From Anaerolineaceae bacterium (lineage in GTDB: Bacteria > Chloroflexota > Anaerolineae > Anaerolineales > Anaerolineaceae), in NCBI GenBank assembly GCA_003542325.1, contig DPKV01000097.1, positions 6,038 through 13,774 on the forward strand: a stretch of 7,737 bases of DNA, in the 5' to 3' direction. Below the pieces are notes generated by a model. The model ran no database searches and had not been told where the DNA came from. It saw only the letters and a list, made by a program, of their open reading frames with translations. Position numbers and translations under genes: made by a program. Below are positions 1-6,293 of the stretch, piece after piece (the first letter of the stretch is position 1; each line of letters starts with the position of its first letter).

Positions 1-143
1 ATTTTTACCACCTCCGCATACATGACCTGGAGCGGGTGGTTGAACTGCAACGGATGACAGAAGTTGATGCGCAGGCGACGATGACAGCCATGCCAACGCC
101 GCAACCCTTACCGACATTGCCCTTCTCCCCTGTCAGGCCCTGA
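1..143 (+). CDS. C-terminal end of an unidentified protein (partial)
   Basis: An open frame runs in from the left edge (first full codon at 3) and ends at TGA 141-143, giving 46 residues. I do not recognise the family. The first part is charged and helix-like (DLERVVELQ). The end is rich in Thr, Met and Pro (PTPQPLPTLPFSP), as in a disordered tail. Support for coding comes from third codon positions, about two thirds G or C, and from the way the frame ends exactly where the opposing flippase gene ends: its TGA directly abuts the TTA (reverse TAA) at 144-146. It could be the tail of a membrane or envelope protein, but nothing visible settles that. It is convergent with the polysaccharide block and so is not part of it. 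Confidence 0.55.
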   Translation, partial: FYHLRIHDLERVVELQRMTEVDAQATMTAMPTPQPLPTLPFSPVRP

Positions 144-1517
144 TTAATCCAGCGTTTCAACCTTCAATTGCGATTGATGGCGAACTTCTCTCAACCCCCG
201 TAATACCAATATCCCCACTGTCACCACAAAATAAGCGCTTAATAATCCGGCTTCAGCCAGATAACCCAACTTCGGGACGATCAGGAAGGCCAGCAGGAGT
301 TTCCCCACCATGGCGAAGAAGCTGACCTTGAGCGGCAACTCCGCTTTTCCAAAAGACAGCAGCAGGGTGCGGTCCCAGAAGAATGTATTCGCTGCACCAA
401 ACCCAATCAGCAATACCAGCAATACCCCATAAGCGGGGCCATAGCCCTCTTTATAGATATAGATGGTATGCCCCAGGAGAGTCCAGGGCGAGAACAATAA
501 TTGCCGGCCCAGGAGCAGCAATCCCGCAGCGACCAGACCCGTCCAGGCGCCGGAAATCACCGTGATCCGTGTCAGGAGTTGTTTGAGCCGGCTCCATTCC
601 CGTTTGACAATATGCCGGGCGATCTCCGGGAATGATGTGCTGATGAAGGGGGTAATCGGCATGACCACCAGGTTGATCACGGCCAACGCAACCTTGAAAT
701 AGCCGGCTACGGTCGTATCAAAGAAATAACTGGCCCACAAAACCTCGCTGTCGCGGGCCAGGATGGTGATCGTACCGCTGAAATTTGAATTCACGGCAAA
801 TTGGATCATGGGCTTGCGGGGCGGCAGGTTGCCGCGCAGCGGTGTCCGCCACCAGCTTTTACCAAGACTCCTTGGCAGCCAGTACAAAGCCAGCAAGACC
901 GGGCCAATCCCCAAGACCATCTTCCCAACCAGGTAAACCAGCATCACCGGGAAAATCCCGCCCTGATTGATGAAGACCAGGACGAATAACCCGGCTGAGA
1001 GGACACTCTGCAATAGATTGAGCAATGCCTGCGAACGGAAATGCCCCATCACGTTCAGCGCGCCGGTGGCCGTCTCCGTCATCACATTCCCCAGAATGGT
1101 CAGCCCATAGATCAGGAACAGCGATTGGGTGGCAGGGTCTTTGGCGAATCTTGCCGCCCCCCAACCCGAAAGCAAAACCAGCACAGCATACGCCACCAGG
1201 GAAGTCACCAATTCGGTCAACGCGGCGACCTTCAGGACAGCCGCAGCCCCTTTCCGGTTATCTTCCGCAAGGAAACCGCCCATATAGCGCACGACAAAAT
1301 CCGCCATCCGGAAGGACAGGAGACGGTTGATATTCGTGACGAAACTGATCACCACGCCCAAAGCGCCGAAACTCGTGACTCCCAGCAGATTGGCGGTCAG
1401 AATGCTCAGGACTGCGCTAATCGCCTGACCACCAAACAGGTAAGCTGAATTGCCGACAACTTTTTTGAGAATGACATCTTTCCCCCAGGTTTTGATGCCG
1501 GAAAATAAACGTTTCAT
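144..1517 (-). CDS. MOP-superfamily polysaccharide flippase (Wzx-like)
   Basis: A 457-residue, very hydrophobic protein with about twelve predicted membrane segments, roughly at residues 22-44, 48-66, 92-118, 131-148, 163-183, 188-212, 238-255, 268-292, 316-340, 360-382, 396-414 and 418-440. A basic N-terminus (MKRLFSGIKTWGKDVILKK) leads into the first helix. Size and layout match the polysaccharide-biosynthesis/oligosaccharide flippase branch of the MOP superfamily, which moves undecaprenyl-linked glycans across the cytoplasmic membrane. The frame is open up to 1562, but I start it at ATG 1517. That ATG forms an ATGA overlap with the TGA of the upstream epimerase gene, and the extra 15 residues would be non-membrane and antiparallel to nothing useful. 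No strong Shine-Dalgarno precedes the ATG, so translation probably depends on coupling to the epimerase gene. The exported substrate is unknown; the neighbours suggest a uronic-acid-containing glycan. Lipid II flippase (MurJ) is a less likely alternative given this context. Confidence 0.85.
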   Translation of the reverse strand: MKRLFSGIKTWGKDVILKKVVGNSAYLFGGQAISAVLSILTANLLGVTSFGALGVVISFVTNINRLLSFRMADFVVRYMGGFLAEDNRKGAAAVLKVAALTELVTSLVAYAVLVLLSGWGAARFAKDPATQSLFLIYGLTILGNVMTETATGALNVMGHFRSQALLNLLQSVLSAGLFVLVFINQGGIFPVMLVYLVGKMVLGIGPVLLALYWLPRSLGKSWWRTPLRGNLPPRKPMIQFAVNSNFSGTITILARDSEVLWASYFFDTTVAGYFKVALAVINLVVMPITPFISTSFPEIARHIVKREWSRLKQLLTRITVISGAWTGLVAAGLLLLGRQLLFSPWTLLGHTIYIYKEGYGPAYGVLLVLLIGFGAANTFFWDRTLLLSFGKAELPLKVSFFAMVGKLLLAFLIVPKLGYLAEAGLLSAYFVVTVGILVLRGLREVRHQSQLKVETLD

Positions 1518-2494
1518 GGGGTTTCGATCTGGCTCGCCCACGCACGCTCCTGCATGTACCAATCCACCAGGCGGGTGATGCCTTCGTCAAGACCGACCTG
1601 CGGATCCCACCCCAGCACTTCCCGTGCCCGGGAAACATTGGCATGGTTGGCGTACACATCCGCCGGGTGAAAATCCCGCTTGATGATCTGCGCCTTCTTC
1701 CCAATCCGATCCTCCAGCATTCGGATCATGTTGTTAATGGAAATCACCTCATGGCCGCCCAGATTCAGAATCTCATATCCCACCGGTTTCAGGGCAAGGA
1801 TCGTACCGCGGGCAATATCATCCAAATAGGTAAACCCGCGGGTTTGTTCTCCATCGCCGTTCAGGATCACCGGTTGGCCTTCTGCAATCCATTTGCAGAA
1901 GCGGAACATGACCATCTGGGGGCGGCCTGCCGGGCCGTAGACGGTGAAATACCGCAGCACGGTCACATCCAGGTTGTAAAGATGGTGATAGGAATGCGCC
2001 ATCACTTCCGCGCTTTTCTTCGTCGCGGCATATTGCTGCAAGGGGTGGTCGGTTTCATCACTTTCCTGATACGGCGGCTTGCCCTTGCTCCCATAAACAG
2101 ACGATGAAGAAGCCATCACGAACTTGGAAACCCCATACGTCCGGCAATATTCCATCATATTGAGCGTGCCGGTGAGGTTGGTATCAATGTAAATCCACGG
2201 ATCCAGCATGCAGAGGCGCGTACCCGACCAGGCAGCCAGGTTAATTACCCCGGCCACTTCCTCAGGCAACCACTCATGCAAAGACTTGATGATCGCTTTA
2301 TCGGCAATATCCCACTTACGGTAGTGAAAACGATCCCGGCCGATCAGTTTCGCCAACCGGAATTCCTTTAGCCGGACGTCATAGGCATCGTTCATATTGT
2401 CGATGCCATAAACGGTATGCCCGTCCGCCAGCAGGAATTCAGCGACCCGGGAACCAATGAACCCGGCGACACCTGTCAGCAAATACGCGCTCAT
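1514..2494 (-). CDS. NAD-dependent nucleotide-sugar epimerase, UDP-uronate 4-epimerase type
   Basis: A 326-residue extended short-chain dehydrogenase/reductase. The Rossmann loop TGVAGFIGS is at residues 7-15, a NLAAWSG segment at 85-91, the serine strand ASSSSVYG at 128-135, and the catalytic Tyr155-xxx-Lys159 pair lies in YAATKK. RYFTVYGPAGRP at 181-192 and FTYLDDIA at 221-228 are substrate-side motifs. The segment DNMNDAYDVRLKE (32-44) and the FTVYGPxGRP motif resemble UDP-glucuronate 4-epimerases more than plain GalE. The family oxidises C4 of the UDP-sugar with bound NAD and reduces it from the other face, in the cytoplasm. The gene starts directly after the dehydrogenase stop (TAA then ATG, no spacer), with GTGAGG at 2501-2506 placed 6 nt before the ATG. 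Since the preceding enzyme makes a UDP-uronic acid, this one probably inverts C4 of that product, for example UDP-GlcNAcA to UDP-GalNAcA or UDP-GlcA to UDP-GalA. Which sugar is used cannot be read from the sequence. Confidence 0.88.
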   Translation of the reverse strand: MSAYLLTGVAGFIGSRVAEFLLADGHTVYGIDNMNDAYDVRLKEFRLAKLIGRDRFHYRKWDIADKAIIKSLHEWLPEEVAGVINLAAWSGTRLCMLDPWIYIDTNLTGTLNMMEYCRTYGVSKFVMASSSSVYGSKGKPPYQESDETDHPLQQYAATKKSAEVMAHSYHHLYNLDVTVLRYFTVYGPAGRPQMVMFRFCKWIAEGQPVILNGDGEQTRGFTYLDDIARGTILALKPVGYEILNLGGHEVISINNMIRMLEDRIGKKAQIIKRDFHPADVYANHANVSRAREVLGWDPQVGLDEGITRLVDWYMQERAWASQIETP

Positions 2495-3814
2495 TTAGAG
2501 CCTCACAACCCTGGGATGGTCCTTACCCTGCTTGCCCAACGCATTACGGGTGTCCACGACCATTTGAGCTTTATCAAGGATCGCGCTGTAATCGTAATCG
2601 CTGTGGTTGGTAATAATGACCACGCAATCCGCTCTGGAGACTTCGCCCATCAGGTCTTTCACGGATTCCATTTGCATATTTTCATGGTCAAAATGCGGGA
2701 TATAGGGATCGTGGTACACCACTTCCGCGCCTTTTTCCTGCAGAAGATGGATCACATCCAGCGCAGGCGATTCACGCAGATCATCAATATCAGGTTTATA
2801 AGCAACGCCCAACACCAACACCCGGCTGCCGTTCACCGGTTTCCTGGTCCGGTTCAGGGCATCCTGGATTTTACTGACGGCATAACGGGGCATATTCGTA
2901 TTGATTTCGGAAGCCAGCTCAATGAAGCGGGCGTTATAGTTCAGGGACTTGAGCTTCCAGGACAGGTACAACGGGTCAATCGGAATGCAATGCCCACCGA
3001 GGCCTGGCCCGGGAGTGAATTTCATAAACCCGAAGGGCTTTGTTGCAGCGGCATCGATGACTTCCCAGACATCCACATCAAGCCGGTCACACATGATCGC
3101 CAGTTCATTGACCAGCCCAATATTGATCATGCGGAAGGTGTTTTCGAGCAATTTCGCCATCTCGGCCACTTCACAGGTGGACACCTTGACGATGGTATCC
3201 AGAGCCTGACCGTACCAGACCTCGACCACATCGCCACAGTCCTCAGTGATCCCGCCGATGACTTTGGGGGTATTAATTGTCGTCCAATCCTCCCGGCCGG
3301 GGTCCACCCGTTCCGGTGAAAACGCCAGGAAGAAGTCCTGACCAACCTGTAAACCACTCACTTTTTCCATCTCAGGCAGGACCATCTCGCGGGTCGTGCC
3401 GGGATAGGTGCTGGATTCCAGCACAATCGCCATACCCTTATGCAGGTAAGGCGCCAGAGAGTGACTGGCTGAGGAAATAAAAGAAAGGTCGGGGTCACCT
3501 GTTTTGCGTAAGGGCGTTGGAACACAAATCGAGACTGCATCCACATCCGCCAGGGCGGCATAATCCGTGGAAGCGGAAAGCCTGCCGGCTTCTACCAGGG
3601 CTTTGACCTTCTCCGTTGGCACATCGAGGATATAACTCCGGCCTTCGTTTATTTCGGCGACCTTGTTTTTCATCGGGTCCACACCCACCACATTGAAACC
3701 AGCCTCTGCAAAAACAACTGCGAGGGGCAACCCCACATAGCCAATGCCAACCACGCCAATCCGCGCGGTCCGGTCTTCCAATTTCTTGATCAGAGTACTT
3801 TTTATTGTTGTCAT
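2495..3814 (-). CDS. Nucleotide-sugar 6-dehydrogenase, UDP-HexNAc (WbpA-like) type
   Basis: A 439-residue member of the UDP-glucose/GDP-mannose dehydrogenase family, complete in all three domains. The NAD-binding loop GIGYVGLP is at residues 23-30, VPTP at 98-101, ESSTYPGTT at 133-141 and SPERVDPG at 166-173. AEMAKLLENTFR at 217-228 carries the conserved Lys221 and Asn225. GGHCIPIDP at 273-281 carries the nucleophile Cys276. The C-terminal UDP-binding domain has GVAYKPDIDDLRESP at 336-350. The family oxidises C6 of a UDP-sugar twice with NAD to give the uronic acid. The GGHCIPIDP form of the cysteine motif is typical of the UDP-GlcNAc/ManNAc branch (WbpA-like). UDP-glucose dehydrogenases usually have GGSCFPKD, so UDP-N-acetylhexosamine is the more likely substrate. 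The start ATG has AGGA at 3822-3825, 7 nt upstream. It is the first gene of the three-gene polysaccharide block and has its own candidate promoter. Confidence 0.9.
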   Translation of the reverse strand: MTTIKSTLIKKLEDRTARIGVVGIGYVGLPLAVVFAEAGFNVVGVDPMKNKVAEINEGRSYILDVPTEKVKALVEAGRLSASTDYAALADVDAVSICVPTPLRKTGDPDLSFISSASHSLAPYLHKGMAIVLESSTYPGTTREMVLPEMEKVSGLQVGQDFFLAFSPERVDPGREDWTTINTPKVIGGITEDCGDVVEVWYGQALDTIVKVSTCEVAEMAKLLENTFRMINIGLVNELAIMCDRLDVDVWEVIDAAATKPFGFMKFTPGPGLGGHCIPIDPLYLSWKLKSLNYNARFIELASEINTNMPRYAVSKIQDALNRTRKPVNGSRVLVLGVAYKPDIDDLRESPALDVIHLLQEKGAEVVYHDPYIPHFDHENMQMESVKDLMGEVSRADCVVIITNHSDYDYSAILDKAQMVVDTRNALGKQGKDHPRVVRL

Positions 3815-3851
3815 GGTTTTTTCCTGGATTGTTCTACCAATCAGAAAAGCA

Positions 3852-3860
3852 ATTTTATCA
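3852..3860 (-). promoter_or_regulatory. Candidate extended -10 promoter of the polysaccharide block
   Basis: Read on the minus strand the sequence is TGATAAAAT, an extended -10 element (TG-n-TAAAAT). No good -35 hexamer lies 16-18 bp upstream, which is common for extended -10 promoters. The predicted transcript start is near 3845, giving a leader of about 30 nt that contains the AGGA ribosome site before the dehydrogenase ATG at 3814. It sits in the only gap longer than 40 bp between genes in the window, between the glycosylase and the dehydrogenase, and marks a likely operon boundary. Confidence 0.45.
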
Positions 3861-3866
3861 TAGTCC

Positions 3867-3882
3867 GATAATGGGAGTTATC
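3867..3882. repeat. Perfect inverted repeat GATAA-N6-TTATC, possible operator
   Basis: GATAATGGGAGTTATC has two perfect 5 bp arms separated by 6 bp. It lies just upstream of the candidate extended -10 element, centred near -30 from the predicted start, where a bound dimeric regulator would cover the -35 region. An overlapping 4 bp hairpin (GGGA/TCCC) is too weak and has no T tract, so it is not a terminator. The regulator is unknown. Five-base arms can occur by chance, so confidence is low. Confidence 0.3.
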
Positions 3883-3891
3883 CCGGTTAAT

Positions 3892-4551
3892 TTAGAACAG
3901 GCTGAGTTGTTCAACCGAGTTATCTTCCACCGGTTCTTCTTCCTGTTCAATTTTTTCAGGGATAGAAATGTCGGGGTTATGTCGTCTGGTTTCCTGGGCC
4001 TTCTTAATCATTCCAGGCAGATTCCTGAAATCCTGCTTCACGACTTCCCGCAACGAGGGCTGGTGCAACGCGGCGGCAGGGTGATACATCGGCACAATCA
4101 TCCGATTGTTAACCCAATACGATCGGCCATGGATGCCGCTGATCTTGCCATTCAGGATAAAATGGCCCATCGAAAAACGCCCCAGCGTCACAATCACATC
4201 CGGGTTGATCGCGGCGATTTGGCGTTCCAAATAATACTTACAGGCGTCAAGTTCCTCGATTTGCGGGTCCCGGTTGCCTGGAGGGCGGCATTTGACCACA
4301 TTCGTGATGAAAACGTCCTCCCGCTTGAGATTGGCTTCCCCCAACAGCTCATCCAAAAATTTGCCGGCCGCGCCAACGAATGGAAGCCCTTGTTCGTTCT
4401 CATGAAAGCCGGGGCCTTCACCAATAAACATGATCTCAGCCTGGGGACTACCAGAACCGGGAACGGCGTTTTTTCGTGAGTGTTGCAATTTGCACCGGGT
4501 ACAGGCAGCCGTCTGTTCCGCCACCTCTTTCAAGACCGCTTCAGGTTTCAA
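3892..4551 (-). CDS. Family 4 uracil-DNA glycosylase (4Fe-4S) with C-terminal clamp-type motif
   Basis: A 219-residue DNA repair enzyme that removes uracil from DNA and starts base excision repair. The four cysteines expected to hold the 4Fe-4S cluster are present: Cys17 and Cys20 (CTRC), Cys88 (KCRPPGNR) and Cys104 (DACKYY). The catalytic-loop motif GEGPGFHE is at residues 44-51 and the late histidine motif MYHPAAAL at 155-162. After residue 185 comes a low-complexity acidic tail ending in EQLSLF, which matches the bacterial sliding-clamp binding consensus QL[SD]LF. The start is TTG 4551. No ATG lies in frame between the rimI stop (same frame, 4591) and this point, and GGAGG at 4558-4562 is 6 nt upstream of the TTG. 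The position where the family often has Arg after HPAAAL is His163 here, a small deviation. It is the last gene of the housekeeping run, 39 bp after rimI. Confidence 0.92.
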   Translation of the reverse strand: MKPEAVLKEVAEQTAACTRCKLQHSRKNAVPGSGSPQAEIMFIGEGPGFHENEQGLPFVGAAGKFLDELLGEANLKREDVFITNVVKCRPPGNRDPQIEELDACKYYLERQIAAINPDVIVTLGRFSMGHFILNGKISGIHGRSYWVNNRMIVPMYHPAAALHQPSLREVVKQDFRNLPGMIKKAQETRRHNPDISIPEKIEQEEEPVEDNSVEQLSLF

Positions 4552-4557
4552 GATATG

Positions 4558-4562
4558 CCTCC
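4558..4562 (-). promoter_or_regulatory. Ribosome binding site fixing the TTG start of the glycosylase gene
   Basis: GGAGG on the minus strand, with the 6 nt spacer CATATC before TTG 4551-4549. The two ATGs just upstream are out of frame with the gene, so this site identifies TTG as the true start. Confidence 0.75.
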
Positions 4563-4590
4563 ATTCATTCCTACCAATATGGTGATAATC

Positions 4591-5109
4591 TTATCCGGCA
4601 TCCGCCAGATCGGCAAGTTCCTCATCATCCAGAACCGGCAACGTCATCAGGACCGCATCTTCCTTCTTATCCTTGTAATACCCTTTCCGTTTACCCACAA
4701 CGGTGAATCCAAATTTCAGATAGAGCCTCTGGGCGGCCAGATTGCTCTTGCGCACCTCCAGCATCGACTGGACAGCGCCCTTTTCCTTGCAAATCTGCAA
4801 TGCTTTCGCCAGCAACCGTTGAGCAATGCGCTGCTTTCGGAAAGCCGGACTGACTGCAATGGTGCTGACATGGGCTTCATCCACAACCAACCAGACAACA
4901 ATGTCGCCAATAATTTCAGATTGCCCTGTTGGGGATTCAACCTCAGCGACCCAGCAAAACGCGTGGGGATTGCGTGTCAACTCATACAGAAAAGCACCTT
5001 CCGGCCAGGGTGTTGGGAAACATTCCCGATCCAGAGCTTCAACCTGGGGAATATCCGCCAGAGTCATGGGACGCAAAACAACCTTTGAACCAGCCGGATC
5101 GGCAGGCAT
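4591..5109 (-). CDS. rimI: RimI-like GNAT N-acetyltransferase
   Basis: A 172-residue GNAT-fold protein. In the RimI family it transfers acetyl from acetyl-CoA to the N-terminal alanine of ribosomal protein S18, and in several bacteria to other N-termini. LRPMTLADIPQVEALDREC at 12-30 is the typical opening, followed by FPTPWPEGAF (31-40), the substrate-side entry of RimI. Strand 4 and the acetyl-CoA loop are VSTIAVSPAFRKQRIAQRLL (81-100). LEVRKSNLAAQRLYLKFGF at 117-135 is the hallmark RimI end of the fold, with Tyr130, and Tyr144 and Tyr145 follow. The usual R/Q-x-x-G-x-G/A loop reads RKQRIA, with Arg94 where the first glycine normally sits. A short acidic extension (DDEELADLAD) closes the protein. 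The ATG follows the tsaB stop by 1 nt, with GGAG at 5114-5117 just upstream. Adjacency to tsaB is a common arrangement and supports the call. Confidence 0.85.
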   Translation of the reverse strand: MPADPAGSKVVLRPMTLADIPQVEALDRECFPTPWPEGAFLYELTRNPHAFCWVAEVESPTGQSEIIGDIVVWLVVDEAHVSTIAVSPAFRKQRIAQRLLAKALQICKEKGAVQSMLEVRKSNLAAQRLYLKFGFTVVGKRKGYYKDKKEDAVLMTLPVLDDEELADLADAG

Positions 5110-5110
5110 A

Positions 5111-5779
5111 TTACTCCGGGATCGATGACGTTGTGCTCAGGTAAATTGGCGTCAGGGTAACCGGGTCATCCGCCTGGTCGTTCAACAGCCTGACCCAACC
5201 CATTTCAGCCAGGAACCCCGCCCGCCGTAAACAGCGGGCCGGCTGTACGATCATGGCATTCTTCCAGCGACGGCCCAAAATCGAGCGAGCCTCCTCGGAA
5301 AGCTCTCCCGCAATCAGCGTCGGTGCAGAAATCGTCTTAACCAGATCTTTTGCATCGAGCACCGCCGGTTCGTGCTGGGGGCACCACTGATCCCCCTCAA
5401 CAAGATAAGTCACATACGCCAACCGGGACCGACCGGCATGCAGGATAGCGATCAGGGGCCTCTCATCCAGAGGCTGGGCGTAAGCGATCACATCCAACGA
5501 TGGGATGCCCACCAATGGCACCTTGAGACCCAGGGCCATTCCTTTGGCGGCTGCCATACCAATCCGCAGGCTGGTAAAGGAGCCCGGTCCGGTCGCAATC
5601 GCGATACCGGTCAGGCTTTTTGTCTGTGTGCCGGTGTGTTCAAAAAGCCGGCTGATGGCAGGCGCCAATTCAACCGTATGATGGAACTGGCTTTGCCAGG
5701 TGATCTCATATCGCACCTGGACTCCGTCATACAGCGCCAGGCTGATCCAGGATGTGGAAGTATCCATTGCAAGTAACAC
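5111..5779 (-). CDS. tsaB: tRNA t6A biosynthesis protein TsaB
   Basis: A 222-residue ASKHA-fold protein. TsaB is the non-catalytic partner of TsaD. With TsaE they form the complex that transfers the threonylcarbamoyl group to A37 of ANN-decoding tRNAs in the cytoplasm. The opening MLLAMDTSTSWISLALYDG (1-19) is the phosphate-1 strand-turn-strand. GPGSFTSLRIGM at 64-75 is the family signature, with Ser70 where Gly is usual, and GIPSLDVIA follows at 91-99. The DAR-type loop in the middle reads HAGRSRLAYV here. The C-terminus TPIYLS matches the usual ending. The start is GTG 5779: GGAG at 5787-5790 is 7 nt upstream, while the nearby ATG at residue 5 would be too far from it. The GTG shares one base with the tsaE stop (TAGTG), so the two genes are translationally coupled. 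Confidence 0.92.
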   Translation of the reverse strand: MLLAMDTSTSWISLALYDGVQVRYEITWQSQFHHTVELAPAISRLFEHTGTQTKSLTGIAIATGPGSFTSLRIGMAAAKGMALGLKVPLVGIPSLDVIAYAQPLDERPLIAILHAGRSRLAYVTYLVEGDQWCPQHEPAVLDAKDLVKTISAPTLIAGELSEEARSILGRRWKNAMIVQPARCLRRAGFLAEMGWVRLLNDQADDPVTLTPIYLSTTSSIPE

Positions 5780-6276
5780 TAGAACGCTCCATATAATTTG
5801 CGGCGTAACTGGTTAACAATGTTCAAAAAGCGGCTGCCCTCCGGATTGAGCATCATTGAACGGTGTTCCATTCCGGTACTTTCCATACGAATCCAGAGGC
5901 AATCCTCAGGAAGAACCGGCTTGATCCGTTCAGCCCACTCAATGACCAACGGCCCCTGGGATAACATGCGGTCAAAATCCAAGATCTCCGCGTCAAAGGC
6001 ATTCTCCAGGCGGTAAGCGTCAACATGATACAGGTGCTGCCCGTCTGCCCGCCGGTATTCATTCACAATCACGTAGGTTGGACTGGAAACAGGGTCCAAT
6101 GCCCCCCAACCCTGCGCCAAACCCTGAACAAGGGTGGTCTTGCCGGCGCCCAGGTTGCCAACCAGACCTACCACATCCCCAGATTTGAGATACCCACCCA
6201 GGTGGATACCCAAACGCCGGGTTTGGTCGGGGCTGTGACTGAAGAATTCAAAGTGACGATCATCTAGGATTGGCAT
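5779..6276 (-). CDS. tsaE: tRNA t6A biosynthesis ATPase TsaE
   Basis: A 165-residue P-loop ATPase, normal length for the family. TsaE binds the TsaB-TsaD complex and uses ATP to reset it between rounds of t6A synthesis. The Walker A loop is GNLGAGKTT at residues 40-48. SPTYVIVNEY at 65-74 and HVDAYRL at 84-90 are the diagnostic TsaE motifs. VIEWAE at 111-116 is the Walker-B-like strand. The N-terminal HFEFFSHSPDQTRRLG matches the usual sensor-like start. The ATG at 6276 follows the glycosyltransferase stop by 17 nt. No convincing Shine-Dalgarno precedes it, but a TATAAT lies 12-17 nt upstream of the ATG. Downstream it overlaps tsaB by one base. tsaD is not in the window and must be elsewhere. 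Confidence 0.93.
   Translation of the reverse strand: MPILDDRHFEFFSHSPDQTRRLGIHLGGYLKSGDVVGLVGNLGAGKTTLVQGLAQGWGALDPVSSPTYVIVNEYRRADGQHLYHVDAYRLENAFDAEILDFDRMLSQGPLVIEWAERIKPVLPEDCLWIRMESTGMEHRSMMLNPEGSRFLNIVNQLRRKLYGAF
5787..5790 (-). promoter_or_regulatory. Ribosome binding site supporting the GTG start of tsaB
   Basis: GGAG on the minus strand inside the end of tsaE, with a 7 nt spacer to GTG 5779. The alternative ATG at 5767 would leave 19 nt, too long for efficient pairing. Confidence 0.65.
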
Positions 6277-6287
6277 AATCTGGTTTT

Positions 6288-6293
6288 ATTATA
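6288..6293 (-). promoter_or_regulatory. Possible -10 box in front of tsaE
   Basis: A perfect TATAAT on the minus strand in an AT-rich 17 nt gap, reaching the stop codon of the preceding gene. The expected transcript start would be near 6281, leaving only about 5 nt before the tsaE ATG. There is no TG extension and no recognisable -35. AT richness alone could produce this, so I give it low weight. Confidence 0.2.

Noticed and set aside
1518..1562. Longer start for the flippase gene at 1562
   Set aside because: It would add 15 non-conserved-looking residues within the epimerase gene. The ATGA overlap at 1514-1517 is a typical coupled start and leads directly into the basic, then hydrophobic, N-terminus.
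2417..3319. Long plus-strand open frame (300 codons) opposite the dehydrogenase gene
   Set aside because: It lies entirely against a well-conserved dehydrogenase and the start of the epimerase. Its translation is rich in His, Gln, Ile and Phe without any recognisable motif, as expected from the complement of a high-GC3 gene.
3873..3884. Hairpin GGGA-GTTA-TCCC after the glycosylase gene as a terminator
   Set aside because: The stem is only 4 bp and no T tract follows on the minus strand. The better reading is part of the inverted repeat at the downstream promoter.
3805..5088. Plus-strand frames of 224 and 202 codons at 3805-4479 and 4480-5088
   Set aside because: They are antisense to the glycosylase and rimI, which have clear family motifs. 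No ribosome site or recognisable protein was found on the plus strand.
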